DNA of 64,000 nucleotides. Origin: a virus. The notes beneath the pieces are model-generated. The model ran no database searches, was not told where the DNA came from, and saw only the letters and a list, made by a program, of their open reading frames with translations. The stretch is from positions 1-64,000 of IMG/VR virus record IMGVR_UViG_3300021963_000124. One strand, written 5' to 3'. A program made the translations under genes and the position numbers. Shown one piece after another: positions 16,905 to 26,700 of the stretch (positions are counted from its first letter, which is position 1; each line of letters opens with the position of its first letter).

Positions 16905-17483
16905 TTACTTCTTGTTTTTATTTTTTGCGTCTTTAGCAGCTTGTTTCATTGGTTCCGTCTTATTACCGTCACCGTCTAAATCTAGGAAATCTGGTTTTGC
17001 ACCTTCTTCCCAACATTCATCACATTGCATTTCTTCCATCATCTTTTCAACATCGGCTTCTTCTAATGTTCTACCAACATTTCTGCTAAGTAAATTTTTT
17101 AAACGGCCGAGCAAATTTACATCTTTGTCATCGCCCTTAAATTTGTTTTCTCTTTCACGACTTGAAATTTTATCAATGAGACCAGTTGTAATTTTAGTAT
17201 CATCTTGTTTCTTTGGTGCAGCTGGTGCAGCTTTCTTTGCTACTGGAGCAGGTTCTGATTTTTTTGCTGGTTTCTTTTCAGCTTTTTTACCTTCTTTTAC
17301 AAGTTCATAATCAGTTGAGGCAGTAGCAGCACGTTCATTGCCTTTGCCTGATTTAGCAAAAGCATATGGTGTTGATGGAGCAGCAACTGCGCCAGTGCCT
17401 GTTCCTTCTTCCATTTCTTTTTTGATAATTTCCTTAAGTTTTTCCTTAAGTCTGCCGATGAGAAGTCTCTTTTTTTCGTTCAT
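16905..17483 (-). CDS. Probable prohead core protein with DxDGDG motif (192 aa)
   Basis: MNEKKRLLIGRLKEKLKEIIKKEMEEG, a Lys/Ala-rich disordered centre (KKAEKKPAKKSEPAPVAKK), a helical segment and the C-terminus CDECWEEGAKPDFLDLDGDGNK followed by EPMKQAAKDAKNKNKK. The DLDGDGN loop resembles a single EF-hand-like calcium site; the FLDLDGDGxxxEPMKxAAKD ending is one I recall from other T4-like phages. A CxxC pair precedes it. Place and composition suggest a gp67/gp68-like core role; inferred. Confidence 0.55.
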   Translation of the reverse strand: MNEKKRLLIGRLKEKLKEIIKKEMEEGTGTGAVAAPSTPYAFAKSGKGNERAATASTDYELVKEGKKAEKKPAKKSEPAPVAKKAAPAAPKKQDDTKITTGLIDKISSRERENKFKGDDKDVNLLGRLKNLLSRNVGRTLEEADVEKMMEEMQCDECWEEGAKPDFLDLDGDGNKTEPMKQAAKDAKNKNKK

Positions 17484-17484
17484 A

Positions 17485-18354
17485 TTATTGAATTTTATTT
17501 TGAAGTTCTTTAATTAATTCGTAGGAAAGCAACAACACTGTAATTTGATTATCTTTCACTGACTTTTTACAATTAATGGTATCAATTTGCTTTGTTACTT
17601 CATTAATTTTAATTTTAATTACATTATCATTGATAGAATTAACAAATTTTGATAATGTTTCTTTAATATTAACAATTTCTTTTTGAACAAATTCATTCAA
17701 TGAATTGGTATTGCTAATATTGTTGATGTATTCCTTTAACAATCTCTTTTGATTGTTATCTAAATCTTTATACTTTTCGTTTAATGATTCGACGAGTAAT
17801 TTATAGCTAAGTAAACGAACTTCTTCATTTTGTTGTTTATAAAAATTAATCAAATCGTCTTCGGATTCATTAACAGCAACCTTTTTACCGCACAAATTTT
17901 CAGTAATTGTATTTGTTGATTGAAGAATTTCTTTTACATCAAATTTGATTGAATTGTTTATATGATTTTCAAACAATTTGTAAATAGAAGCGTGAATCTT
18001 ATAATTCTTGATGCTTGACTTTAACAAATCATCAATTGGATAATTTTCTCTAATTTCTTTGATTAGGTTGTATTTTTGTTCTGTTAATTTCTTTGAATCT
18101 AATTTTTCTCTTTGCTTCAAAATTACGTTTATATATTTCTGAGATTGCAATTCATCTTTTGCTTTTTCATTAAGCAAGAAATTATATAATTGCCACTCTT
18201 TTCCTAATTCTTTGTTTTCGGTGAAATATTTAAATAGTAAATCCTTAGCAATGGATTCATCCTTACCTGCCAAAATATCTGCAGTTACTTGACGAGTAAG
18301 TAGTTCAAATAATATTCCTGTGTTTTTAAACTTGGAATGTTTAGCTTTTTGCAT
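17485..18354 (-). CDS. Unknown helical protein downstream of portal (289 aa)
   Basis: MQKAKHSKFKNTGILFELLTRQVTADILAG; nearly all alpha-helical, Lys/Asn/Glu-rich, no membrane segment. Lies directly after the portal gene in the core-protein interval. A TATTTATA box lies 22 nt upstream. Probably a prohead assembly factor by location; no recognised family. Confidence 0.6.
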   Translation of the reverse strand: MQKAKHSKFKNTGILFELLTRQVTADILAGKDESIAKDLLFKYFTENKELGKEWQLYNFLLNEKAKDELQSQKYINVILKQREKLDSKKLTEQKYNLIKEIRENYPIDDLLKSSIKNYKIHASIYKLFENHINNSIKFDVKEILQSTNTITENLCGKKVAVNESEDDLINFYKQQNEEVRLLSYKLLVESLNEKYKDLDNNQKRLLKEYINNISNTNSLNEFVQKEIVNIKETLSKFVNSINDNVIKIKINEVTKQIDTINCKKSVKDNQITVLLLSYELIKELQNKIQ

Positions 18355-18376
18355 ATACTAGTATAATGTCTCAATT

Positions 18377-18384
18377 TATAAATA
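18377..18384 (-). promoter_or_regulatory. TATTTATA promoter-like box
   Basis: In the 67-bp gap after the portal gene, 22 nt upstream of the ATG at 18354. Confidence 0.4.
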
Positions 18385-18421
18385 TAATAAATTATAGATA
18401 AAATTCATTTAATTATAATAT

Positions 18422-20335
18422 TTATTCCTCAATTATGTTGCTTTCATCAAGCATTGATTTTGAATTTACTTCCTTAAGCAAATCCCGTTTAACATCTTGA
18501 TGTGTTTGTAAAAATTGTTTTAATCCTTCAAGATGTTCCATGCTTAACGCAGATTTTATTTTTGTTTTACTTCTGAGAGGATCTGTTTGTGATATACGTG
18601 TATTTTCTTTATTTCCCATTGGGTCATATCCAAATGTGGAATCTTTTCTATACTTATGTTCACCTGCTTGTGACGCTCTTTTTGATTTTTCCGTCAATGA
18701 TGGAGGAGTTTCCGCACCTGCGCCAGGTTCACCGACTGGACTTGGTTCACTTCCACCGCCGCTTGGTGGAGTTCCTTCTGGCGAAGGTGGTTCACCTGAT
18801 GGAGCGCCGCCACTATCACCGGATGATTCTGGTGGTTTAATCTTATTAAATGGCTTAGCAGGATCAATACCTTCTTCTTCAATTTGTTTAAATCTATAAT
18901 TGTCTTTTGCATCTTCAACGATGTCGTTCTTTTGTAAGTCAACATCTTCATCTGACAATTTAAATACGTTATTATAAATCCATTTTCTGCTGAACATTTT
19001 TTGTTCAACCATATCTTTCGCCAAAGTAACTTTATCTGACCAAATTTTAACCTTTTCAGTCTCTAAAATTACAGATGGATTAGTTAATTCTAAGTCAAAA
19101 TTTACTAATTGGTCATCAGTATATCCTTGTGAATATAAATGGACAATTGCAATCTTTTTAAGTTCGCTTACTAATATTTTTTGAATACGATTGATTGTTT
19201 TTGCGAATCTAACATCTTCACTTGCAAGAGTTGCTTTGCCACTCAAATCTTCTTCATAACCCAAAAATGCTTTTGGAATTTTTAATGCGGCCAACATCTT
19301 ATTTTTTAGATAATTGATATCATCAATACCAGTAAATTCCATGCCACTTAATGGTTCGATGCTAGTTCCACTATCACTGCCACGAACTGGCAAATAGAAA
19401 TCTTCTACCATGTTTTGAAGATTGAATCTCAAATTATAATCGCCAGTATTTGGGTCAAGATATGGAATTTTCTTGGTCTTATTCATCAATTTTTCCATGT
19501 ATTGATCGACCTCTTGAGGCGGAATATTACCAACGTCTACTTTAAATACTCTCTTTTCAGGAGCACGCATTACACGATGAATTAACATTGCGTCTTCCAT
19601 CAAACTCAACTGTTTCCATACTCTTCTACCACCTTCAATCATGCTTTTGCCATATGGCAAGAAGTTACTATCACTCAACAAACGGAAATGTGCTACTTGA
19701 TAATTTTCTAATTCTTCAATCTTACCACCCTCAGGCAAATTGATTTGGAACTTGGTATAATTCTTATTATTTAAATCACTGTTTTCTACACGGGTAACAT
19801 TATAAGAACTAATTGGTTCAATCATGTATACACCGTATTCTGGACTAATATACATTTTTAAATAGAAATCTCCATATTTTACAAGATTTCTAGTCCAACT
19901 CCACATGTTAAATTCGATATTAAGAATATCATAAAACAAATTTTCTAGGATTTGTTTAATATTTGTATCATTAGTATGGACCGTTAAAATTTTACCCATT
20001 TCATTCTTAGTGACACATTCGTCTGCGTAAATATCTAATGCAGATGAAATAATTGGGTCCATATCCATCGTATCATAATCTCTAAACAATTCAATACGAG
20101 CTGCTTGATAACTAAGTGTAAAATCTCTACTATATTGATTATATGCACTTGTGCGTATTCTATTAAATCTGTCACGTAATGTATTTCTATCAGTAGCATA
20201 CATTACTTCGTCTGTATCTACTACCTTTAATTTTTTGCCACCAATATTACGAACTATTACATCGGTGGAAAACAACCGTTTCAACCTTGAATACAAGGAA
20301 CGTTGTTTTAATATTTGAAATTCTTCTGATGGCAT
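18422..20335 (-). CDS. Portal vertex protein, gp20-like
   Basis: 637 aa (T4 gp20 is 524). Has the family pattern: DPIISSALDIYADECV near residue 95, FKVDVGNIPPQEVDQYMEKLMNKTKK, DPNTGDYNLRFNLQNMVEDFYLPVRG, and IDDINYLKNKMLAALKIPKAFLGYEEDLSGKATLASEDVRFAKTI, all typical of T4-type portals. An extra C-terminal Gly/Pro/Ser-rich linker (about 505-555) and a charged tail account for the greater length. Forms the dodecameric DNA gateway and nucleates the prohead. Placed 24 bp after the terminase gene. Confidence 0.93.
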   Translation of the reverse strand: MPSEEFQILKQRSLYSRLKRLFSTDVIVRNIGGKKLKVVDTDEVMYATDRNTLRDRFNRIRTSAYNQYSRDFTLSYQAARIELFRDYDTMDMDPIISSALDIYADECVTKNEMGKILTVHTNDTNIKQILENLFYDILNIEFNMWSWTRNLVKYGDFYLKMYISPEYGVYMIEPISSYNVTRVENSDLNNKNYTKFQINLPEGGKIEELENYQVAHFRLLSDSNFLPYGKSMIEGGRRVWKQLSLMEDAMLIHRVMRAPEKRVFKVDVGNIPPQEVDQYMEKLMNKTKKIPYLDPNTGDYNLRFNLQNMVEDFYLPVRGSDSGTSIEPLSGMEFTGIDDINYLKNKMLAALKIPKAFLGYEEDLSGKATLASEDVRFAKTINRIQKILVSELKKIAIVHLYSQGYTDDQLVNFDLELTNPSVILETEKVKIWSDKVTLAKDMVEQKMFSRKWIYNNVFKLSDEDVDLQKNDIVEDAKDNYRFKQIEEEGIDPAKPFNKIKPPESSGDSGGAPSGEPPSPEGTPPSGGGSEPSPVGEPGAGAETPPSLTEKSKRASQAGEHKYRKDSTFGYDPMGNKENTRISQTDPLRSKTKIKSALSMEHLEGLKQFLQTHQDVKRDLLKEVNSKSMLDESNIIEE

Positions 20336-20343
20336 ATATAATG

Positions 20344-20351
20344 TATAAATA
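20344..20351 (-). promoter_or_regulatory. TATTTATA promoter-like box
   Basis: 8 nt upstream of the portal ATG at 20335, within the 24-bp gap after the terminase stop. Confidence 0.5.
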
Positions 20352-20359
20352 TAAAGTGG

Positions 20360-21949
20360 TTACAATAACCACGTAAGATTTTCTGATTTATCGTTGAATT
20401 GTCCCGTTTTCATAATCCATGCATCATGTGCGGAAATTGATTTTGGAGTATAAACTTTATCATTTGCAACTCTAGAAATACCTCCTAACATTGATTTATT
20501 CAAATCCATAGTTTGTTGTCTGAGTCTCAATGCGGTATCTCTCACCCACAATCCAATACAAAAAGACATAACTAAATCGTCATTATATCCTTTCATTGCA
20601 ACCGCTTTATTACCGTCCCAAATAAATACTGATAGTTCATCTAATAGTCTTTTTGAATAAATAACCAACGATTGTTCTCTGAAATATGTATCCAATTTAG
20701 ATATTAATAACGGTCTTGTTTTCTGACTATTTGTGAAGCCAGGAACCATTCTTTTATCTTCACGATTGTATTTGTTTGTCAATTGACGTTCAACATCAAC
20801 GTATTGTAAATCTGCACTACTATAAAATGTATTGGGATATTGTCTATCAATTATCTGTTGTAATACTGCCCATCCAATATTATTGTTTTCTACTATCAAT
20901 AAAGCATTGTTATATTCAGTCGCAACACTGACTAACATATTACCATAATCTTTAGTGTTTATTTGACCTCTATACTCGGCCACTTGTGTCAATGATTCTA
21001 CATCAATTACATGAAATGCACTATAATCGGTGCTATCACCTCTTGCAACGTCTGCTGCCACAATATAATTTCTACTATAATCTGGGTATTCCCATATCCA
21101 ATAACCATGGTCTACTCCACGCATTTCAACTGGGTCTTTTGCTTTGGTTTGTTTATAAAATTCAACTAAATGTGACTCAATTACAGTATTTCCTGATGAC
21201 AAAAATTCAGTGTCACATTCTTGTGCTGCTCTTTTTGGACCTAATTCATCAGTTTGTCTGTTTCTCCAAGACTGGTCTCTTTCTGGATGTCTATCCCACT
21301 TTAAACGTATTGTTTTGAACGTATTTTTCTTGGCTTCTGCGTCAACCCACATTTGATGGAAGAAATTACCAACACCATTTGGTGTAGAAAGAAGAATTGC
21401 ACGACCACCGGTTGCCATTGTCTGTTGAGCAGATGTCCAAACTTCTTCTGCGTTATCAATAAACGCACATTCATCCATTACAAGTAAATATGAACTGAAA
21501 CCACGAGCACTATCAGCGGCAGAAGAAGCTGCCAAAACTCTAGATTCGTTTTTAAATTTAAGAGAAAGTCTATTATCTTCTACTGTTGGGACTTTTAACC
21601 AACTTGGCAAACTATTATTTGCTAATCTAATTTTTGATACGATTTCTTTTGATGTATTTTGAACTGTAGATAATATTAAAACGTTTTTGCCTGGATTAAA
21701 TATCATAGTCCACAATGCATATGCGGAAACCAATGTAGATATACCCATCTGGCGTGATTTTAAAACTATATTTCTGTCATTATCAATGAAATCTTGAAGA
21801 GTTTCTTCTTGAAATTCATATAATTCAAATGGAATGATGCCTCTTGTTTGATGTTGAATTTTTACGTATTTCTTCATGAAATACATGGGATCAACCAAAC
21901 ACTTTTTATACTCTTCTTTGATTATTTCTTTAAGTGTTTTTTCACTCAT
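20360..21949 (-). CDS. Terminase large subunit, gp17-like
   Basis: 529 aa (T4 gp17 is 610). Packaging ATPase: Walker A-type SRQMGIST at 65-72, Walker B LLVMDE at 155-160 with catalytic Glu 160, and coupling motif LLSTPNG at 187-193. RNase H-like nuclease: AADVARGDSTDYSAF from 298 with Asp 300, then VENNNIGWAV and a C-terminal YNDDLVMSFCIGLW segment with the final acidic pair. Pumps DNA into the prohead through the portal and cuts concatemers. The start overlaps the upstream zinc-finger gene by 4 bp (ATGA), so the two are coupled. Confidence 0.95.
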   Translation of the reverse strand: MSEKTLKEIIKEEYKKCLVDPMYFMKKYVKIQHQTRGIIPFELYEFQEETLQDFIDNDRNIVLKSRQMGISTLVSAYALWTMIFNPGKNVLILSTVQNTSKEIVSKIRLANNSLPSWLKVPTVEDNRLSLKFKNESRVLAASSAADSARGFSSYLLVMDECAFIDNAEEVWTSAQQTMATGGRAILLSTPNGVGNFFHQMWVDAEAKKNTFKTIRLKWDRHPERDQSWRNRQTDELGPKRAAQECDTEFLSSGNTVIESHLVEFYKQTKAKDPVEMRGVDHGYWIWEYPDYSRNYIVAADVARGDSTDYSAFHVIDVESLTQVAEYRGQINTKDYGNMLVSVATEYNNALLIVENNNIGWAVLQQIIDRQYPNTFYSSADLQYVDVERQLTNKYNREDKRMVPGFTNSQKTRPLLISKLDTYFREQSLVIYSKRLLDELSVFIWDGNKAVAMKGYNDDLVMSFCIGLWVRDTALRLRQQTMDLNKSMLGGISRVANDKVYTPKSISAHDAWIMKTGQFNDKSENLTWLL

Positions 21950-22626
21950 ACATCAAATTTACGATCTTCTCTATTTTTTATAAATTCCAACGTCATTTCT
22001 CTTGCCTTTTTTTCTATAGAAGAATCATATTCTATTTTTTTAAGTTCGTCCTCACATTCTAATATTTCTTTTTCTACATTAATGATGTCTTTTTTTAAGT
22101 CTTCTAATACTTTTAATCGTGTATCGGTATCATCTGTCCAAGTTTCATATGAACCATCTTCATTAAAATATTTTAATTTTGAATCATAATTTTCAAGATA
22201 CTCAATACTTTCTAAAATTTTTGTTTTAAAATCTTTTAATTGAGAATGTCTTGTAGAAAACACGACATATTTTGCATATTCATTAAATTTCCCCAGTATT
22301 TTTAATCTACTATCAAATACTATACTACAGTCATAACATTTTCCACATCTACTATAAACCCTTTGATCTAAATAATTTCCAAATTTAACATCGCCATTAC
22401 AAATAGAACATTTCTGTTCATTTTTAATTTGTGTAACTTTTGATACTCTTTTTTTGACTCCGTTTTGTTTTTTCCATTTATTTCCCTGACTATCTTCCCA
22501 TTCTTCACCTTCTTTTCTGTTTAATAATTCCGTATTTGAATCGTAACCTACTTGAATAAATGGTCTACTTCCATCTAAATAATCTTTTATGATGGATAAA
22601 TTGCTTTTATCAGATGCTCTTTTCAT
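21946..22626 (-). CDS. Zinc-finger/coiled-coil protein, possible small terminase
   Basis: 226 aa, MKRASDKSNLSIIKDYLDGSRPF. A four-Cys ribbon (CSIC at about 76-79, then CGKCYDC) is followed by a long charged helical region with strong coiled-coil character (LEDLKKDIINVEKEILECEDELKK). It is coupled by a 4-bp overlap to the large terminase, the place where T4 has gene 16. Small terminases are coiled-coil DNA-binding rings, so that role is possible, but no sequence match to gp16 is visible. Confidence 0.5.
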   Translation of the reverse strand: MKRASDKSNLSIIKDYLDGSRPFIQVGYDSNTELLNRKEGEEWEDSQGNKWKKQNGVKKRVSKVTQIKNEQKCSICNGDVKFGNYLDQRVYSRCGKCYDCSIVFDSRLKILGKFNEYAKYVVFSTRHSQLKDFKTKILESIEYLENYDSKLKYFNEDGSYETWTDDTDTRLKVLEDLKKDIINVEKEILECEDELKKIEYDSSIEKKAREMTLEFIKNREDRKFDV

Positions 22627-22660
22627 ATAACATTAACTATTTTTAATAGCATTAAATAAT

Positions 22661-23416
22661 TTATTTTAAAAATGTATTATCAAAAACTTTAATTGACTTT
22701 TTATATGAACTTAAAGTTTCATCATTTGAATTGTCTGTAAATTGCCAATTCCAAAATAATTCGTTCGGAGTATTAAATCCAAAAAACTGAAGCACTTCTT
22801 TTTGTGTTTGTGTAACATCTTTACCGTTCCAATTTTGTCCCGTCGCAATAAATCCAGAATCAATATCTTTTATAATATTACTTTCTCCTAAACTTGAATG
22901 TCTATTTTCAATCCAAGTTAGTCTTTCTATTAATTTTTGATAATATCCATTGGCTTGACCCCATCTTATACTTGCAAAAAACACCACACAATCACTTTCA
23001 AATAAATCTTTACTTACTTTCCACAATTCGTCATTCTTATTATTAATACTAGCCCAACAACGATGGTATCCACTTGGATTTTTTTCTTTATCCTTCAACA
23101 CAGAATCTTTTGTTCCACAGTGATTTCCCCACTTAGAAGATACATTACCTTCACATGGAAAAATATTTAACTTTGTAGTATCAATAATTGTTACTTTTTC
23201 TTTTCCTAACATTTCTTGAATCTTAAACGCTAATTGTGTGCTTTTGGCACTATCATCTTTGTGACCACTCCATCTATTGCTAGTAGTCAATAACAATACT
23301 TTATTTTTACCACGAAGATAATCTATAGTTTTTTTATACTTACGAGCATACATATCCATCTCAGATTCACTGGATGGAATTTTAGCTTCATTTAATAAAT
23401 CAATTAGACTAATCAT
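22661..23416 (-). CDS. Flavodoxin/NADPH-dependent FMN reductase-like protein
   Basis: 251 aa. After an N-terminal MISLIDLLNEAKIPSS there is a Rossmann-like flavodoxin pattern: KVLLLTTSNRW(S)G near residues 38-51 (beta-1 plus phosphate loop), KVTIIDTTKLNIFPCEG, a CVVFFASIRWGQANGYYQKLIERLTW segment (the P-x-x-W/Y-G-x-P-x-x-x-K-x-x-x-D/E-R region of FMN reductases), and DSGFIATGQNWNG. Redox activity with FMN is inferred from fold, not shown. The first ten residues end LLNE, matching the gp21 (L/I)xE site and the length of the T4 capsid-targeting peptide, so the protein may be packaged in the head. It has its own TATTTATA box and follows the sheath terminator: an independent unit. Confidence 0.6.
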   Translation of the reverse strand: MISLIDLLNEAKIPSSESEMDMYARKYKKTIDYLRGKNKVLLLTTSNRWSGHKDDSAKSTQLAFKIQEMLGKEKVTIIDTTKLNIFPCEGNVSSKWGNHCGTKDSVLKDKEKNPSGYHRCWASINNKNDELWKVSKDLFESDCVVFFASIRWGQANGYYQKLIERLTWIENRHSSLGESNIIKDIDSGFIATGQNWNGKDVTQTQKEVLQFFGFNTPNELFWNWQFTDNSNDETLSSYKKSIKVFDNTFLK

Positions 23417-23420
23417 CTTA

Positions 23421-23428
23421 TATAAATA
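23421..23428 (-). promoter_or_regulatory. TATTTATA promoter-like box
   Basis: 4 nt upstream of the ATG at 23416 and downstream of the sheath terminator at 23444-23467; only 27 bp separate terminator and start, so this box is the only obvious promoter candidate. Confidence 0.6.
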
Positions 23429-23443
23429 TGTTTAATAATAAAA

Positions 23444-23467
23444 AACCCCACATTTTACTGTGGGGTT
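23444..23467 (-). terminator. Rho-independent terminator after tail sheath
   Basis: 9-bp perfect stem (23444-23452 with 23459-23467), 6-nt loop, followed by a T-run on the minus strand; 21 bp after the sheath stop. Confidence 0.9.
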
Positions 23468-23488
23468 CTGTTTTTATTTTAATTCTTA

Positions 23489-26400
23489 TTAAGCTCCTGG
23501 GAATTGAGCACCAGTTGGCAACACATTGAAATCAAGAACAATGAATTCTGCTGTTCTGGTTGGTTGGATATAGATTTGTCCATAGAGGATGTTTCTATCA
23601 ATAATGTCTGGGGTATTATTGGTTTCATCCATCTTAACTTGGAAGGCATACAATCCACTACGTTGTTGAACAGATTCTAAGTATGGGTTGACAATACTCA
23701 AGAAACGGTTTCTTGTAGCAGCAATGTTTTGTTCGAATACCAAATATCTACTTGTGCTTGCGATGAATTTCTTCAAGGCAATCAACAATCTACGAACATT
23801 GACTCTATCAAGAGCACTTGACTTTTGTTGAAGTGTCTTTTGACCCCATACACAGATACCTTGACCAGGAAATGCTGCGATTGGATTTACACGACCTTCA
23901 TAGAGTGTATCACGTTCACCGTGTGTAGTTCTATCAAGAACTTGAACTGCTTGTGGGATACCACCACGATTCAAACCGGCAGGAGCAAACCATTCAGCAG
24001 CAACATTGTCATTAGCAGCATATACTGAAGGTAATACAACTGAAGGAGGAACACTTATAATCTTATTAGTGTTTGTATCCAAAATACGAACCCAAGGATA
24101 ATAGGTTGCCACATAGTTACTATCGATTGTAGATATATCACTTACAGCAGCATCAATCAATCCAACAGATTGTCCACTATTTGGGAACACTACGTTATCC
24201 ATTATGTAGAAACAATCTCCACGGGATTCACACATATCGATTGTCAAATCGGCAACATAACTATGTTGTTGATGTAAAATGCCAGGTGTCACAATCAAAT
24301 TGATATCGAATTCATCAGCATTTCCGAGAGCCCCAATTGATTGTTTATAAGCAACTGAACCTGCACTTGAAATGTTTGTACAATCCAATCCTTGTGTATT
24401 GCCTGCTACGATATCACCTCCCAAGTTTATCTTAACGGCTGGTGATTGACCGTCAAATCCACCTTGGAATCCGAATATAAACTTACGCATCTTGGCATAT
24501 GATGTTTCGTTCACATCATCAGGATTTGTAGAAGGTATACTTCCACTCAAACTTGCGGCCAAGAATGATCCTGTATTTGAACCTACAATTACATTATCCA
24601 AAGCAAATCCGACATTTACGCCTGATGATGGATTACTTGGAATTGGAGCAAAATATTGAGCATTATCATTATATACTGGAACACCAGTTGATACTGTTGG
24701 ATATAATCCTACAAGTTCAGTATCAGTTGAAGGAACATCATTAAATACTACACCTGAAGCGTATCTTCCCAAAGCTTGTCCATACAACGAAGCATTACTA
24801 TATTTCATTGTTGGGGCAACTTTAGCAATATCACCTGAGAGAGGAGTATAATATGCTTGGAATCCGTATGGAACAGATGCCACAGGATATTCATTTGTGG
24901 ACATTTCGATTCTAATATATTTACTTACATTAGAATAAATTCCATATTCAACAATCTTGCCAGAATAAGTTATAAAATTATATCTATCACCGATTCTGCG
25001 AGCAATAAAGTTTGCACTATCTGGATCTAAACTTAAATTGGTGAATGTTTCAAGATACTTAGGACGTTTGTCTGTATCATTATAATCACGAACAGAAAGT
25101 GTGAAAGATCCCCAATCACTTCCTGGCACTGAACCTGCCAATTTAACGTCGCTGATTTCAATCTTATACAATTTATTAGCATTTGTTCCATCAGTTAATG
25201 TATGGATTTTAAATAAATCGTGTCTTGTTGTTGTGCCATCAACAGCTGCAATCTTTTGAGAAACAACATATGGTGTATAAGCATTAGTCAAACTGAATTG
25301 ACTATCACCATCAGCAGGATTAAACGAATTTGCATCAGTGAAATTTAATGGATTTCCACCACCAAACGTATTGGAATTTGGAAGAACTGCAATTTTAATT
25401 CCATATTTTGTTGGATTTGCAGCAACTTTTGCCATCGAATCTTCAAATGCTTTATAAAGATATGCATTTACAGTGGAATCAGTGGTTTTTGCTGATTTTT
25501 GGAATACATTTGTAATATATTTTTGGTTTGCCTTATCCAATGAGAATTCATAGATACCGTATCTACCAGCAGAACTACCGCTCAAATTTAAATAATAATT
25601 TGATTGTATGCTTGAACTGTTAGAACTCAAAATCGAAGTCAAACTTAAACTTGAACCACTAAATCCAGGAGATTGTAAATCGGTTCCTGGTGAATGATTT
25701 GTTGTATCAGCCAAAACTGCCAACAAAATTTGATTTGCATTTGATTGTGAAGTCCAATTTCCACAACTATCTACACTTGATGATCCAGCAGAAGTAAATG
25801 CACCGGTGAATTTACCAAATGATCCTGATACTAAACCTTCCAATCTAAATACTGGATCTACGCAGTTATCTTTATATGAAATAAATTTTGCAGATTTTAA
25901 TGTTACACTAGTAAATGGTTCATCGGTTCCATATACAATTTTTTCAGTCAAAGATCCTGTGACTGAAAAGTTTTGTAAACCGTAATTCAATAATTCGGCT
26001 GCAGTCATTGATGATGCTGTAGGAAGTGTGGTTGATCCTGCCCAACTCATTGTAATGCTTGTATAACCATATCCAAAAGATGGAATATTTATAGATGATC
26101 CTGCAAAAAGTTGACTGCCACTTGGAGATGTCGCTGATGTAGCAGTTCCTGAACCAGCTGCAAATGTAAATATAAATGAAGAAGTAGGAATGTTCGCAGT
26201 GAATGTTACACTATCTATATAAGTTGCGCCAGTAGCAGTTGCTGTCAACGAAGAGAATCCAGCAAAAAATGAACCACTTGATAATGATCCTGATGGAATA
26301 AAGAAAGAAGACCCGGTAACTAACGCACCAGCGTCAATATTTCTAGTATAACTTCCTGATTCTGCATAAATTGCAATTGGATATCTTTGATCGTAACCAG

Positions 26401-26692
26401 TTAAACCGCCAACGCGGCAAACAGTTACGAATCCTTTTTCGTTAAGATATTCTTTGGCGGTGTATGGTCCATAATAAGTTCCATCAGCAATACCAAACTT
26501 TTCTTCTAAATCAGCAGTGTTGGTAACCAAAGTTGGGCTAAATCCTGGACCTTTTGCGAACGGTGCAACGACTACGGCTCCAATATCAGCTACACCTTGA
26601 ACAATGCCTGATAAATCATTTTCTCTTGTAAAGACTCCTGGGCTAACAATAGTGTTAACAGGACTAAATCTTCCACCTTCTTGTATTGGCAT
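23489..26692 (-). CDS. Tail sheath protein, gp18-like
   Basis: 1067 aa, much longer than T4 gp18 (659). The N-terminus VNTIVSPGVFTRENDLSG...GAVVVAPFAKGPGFSPTLVTNTADLEEKFG and the YTAKEYLNEKGFVTVCRVGG segment are typical of contractile sheaths. The C-terminus has the conserved core: GRVNPIAAFPGQGICVWGQKTL, VNVRRLLIALKKFI, FEQN and a GQIYIQPTRTAEFIVLDF strand. The central 600 residues hold Ser/Gly/Thr-rich inserted beta domains, probably exposed on the sheath surface. A strong AAAGGAAA Shine-Dalgarno sequence (26701-26708, 8-nt spacing) and a TATTTATA box further upstream fit high late expression. Confidence 0.93.
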   Translation of the reverse strand: MPIQEGGRFSPVNTIVSPGVFTRENDLSGIVQGVADIGAVVVAPFAKGPGFSPTLVTNTADLEEKFGIADGTYYGPYTAKEYLNEKGFVTVCRVGGLTGYDQRYPIAIYAESGSYTRNIDAGALVTGSSFFIPSGSLSSGSFFAGFSSLTATATGATYIDSVTFTANIPTSSFIFTFAAGSGTATSATSPSGSQLFAGSSINIPSFGYGYTSITMSWAGSTTLPTASSMTAAELLNYGLQNFSVTGSLTEKIVYGTDEPFTSVTLKSAKFISYKDNCVDPVFRLEGLVSGSFGKFTGAFTSAGSSSVDSCGNWTSQSNANQILLAVLADTTNHSPGTDLQSPGFSGSSLSLTSILSSNSSSIQSNYYLNLSGSSAGRYGIYEFSLDKANQKYITNVFQKSAKTTDSTVNAYLYKAFEDSMAKVAANPTKYGIKIAVLPNSNTFGGGNPLNFTDANSFNPADGDSQFSLTNAYTPYVVSQKIAAVDGTTTRHDLFKIHTLTDGTNANKLYKIEISDVKLAGSVPGSDWGSFTLSVRDYNDTDKRPKYLETFTNLSLDPDSANFIARRIGDRYNFITYSGKIVEYGIYSNVSKYIRIEMSTNEYPVASVPYGFQAYYTPLSGDIAKVAPTMKYSNASLYGQALGRYASGVVFNDVPSTDTELVGLYPTVSTGVPVYNDNAQYFAPIPSNPSSGVNVGFALDNVIVGSNTGSFLAASLSGSIPSTNPDDVNETSYAKMRKFIFGFQGGFDGQSPAVKINLGGDIVAGNTQGLDCTNISSAGSVAYKQSIGALGNADEFDINLIVTPGILHQQHSYVADLTIDMCESRGDCFYIMDNVVFPNSGQSVGLIDAAVSDISTIDSNYVATYYPWVRILDTNTNKIISVPPSVVLPSVYAANDNVAAEWFAPAGLNRGGIPQAVQVLDRTTHGERDTLYEGRVNPIAAFPGQGICVWGQKTLQQKSSALDRVNVRRLLIALKKFIASTSRYLVFEQNIAATRNRFLSIVNPYLESVQQRSGLYAFQVKMDETNNTPDIIDRNILYGQIYIQPTRTAEFIVLDFNVLPTGAQFPGA

Positions 26693-26700
26693 ATAATATA

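Noticed and set aside
18540-18899. Plus-strand frame opposite the Gly/Pro linker of the portal
   Set aside because: Composition shadow of the linker; the portal reading frame is well supported.
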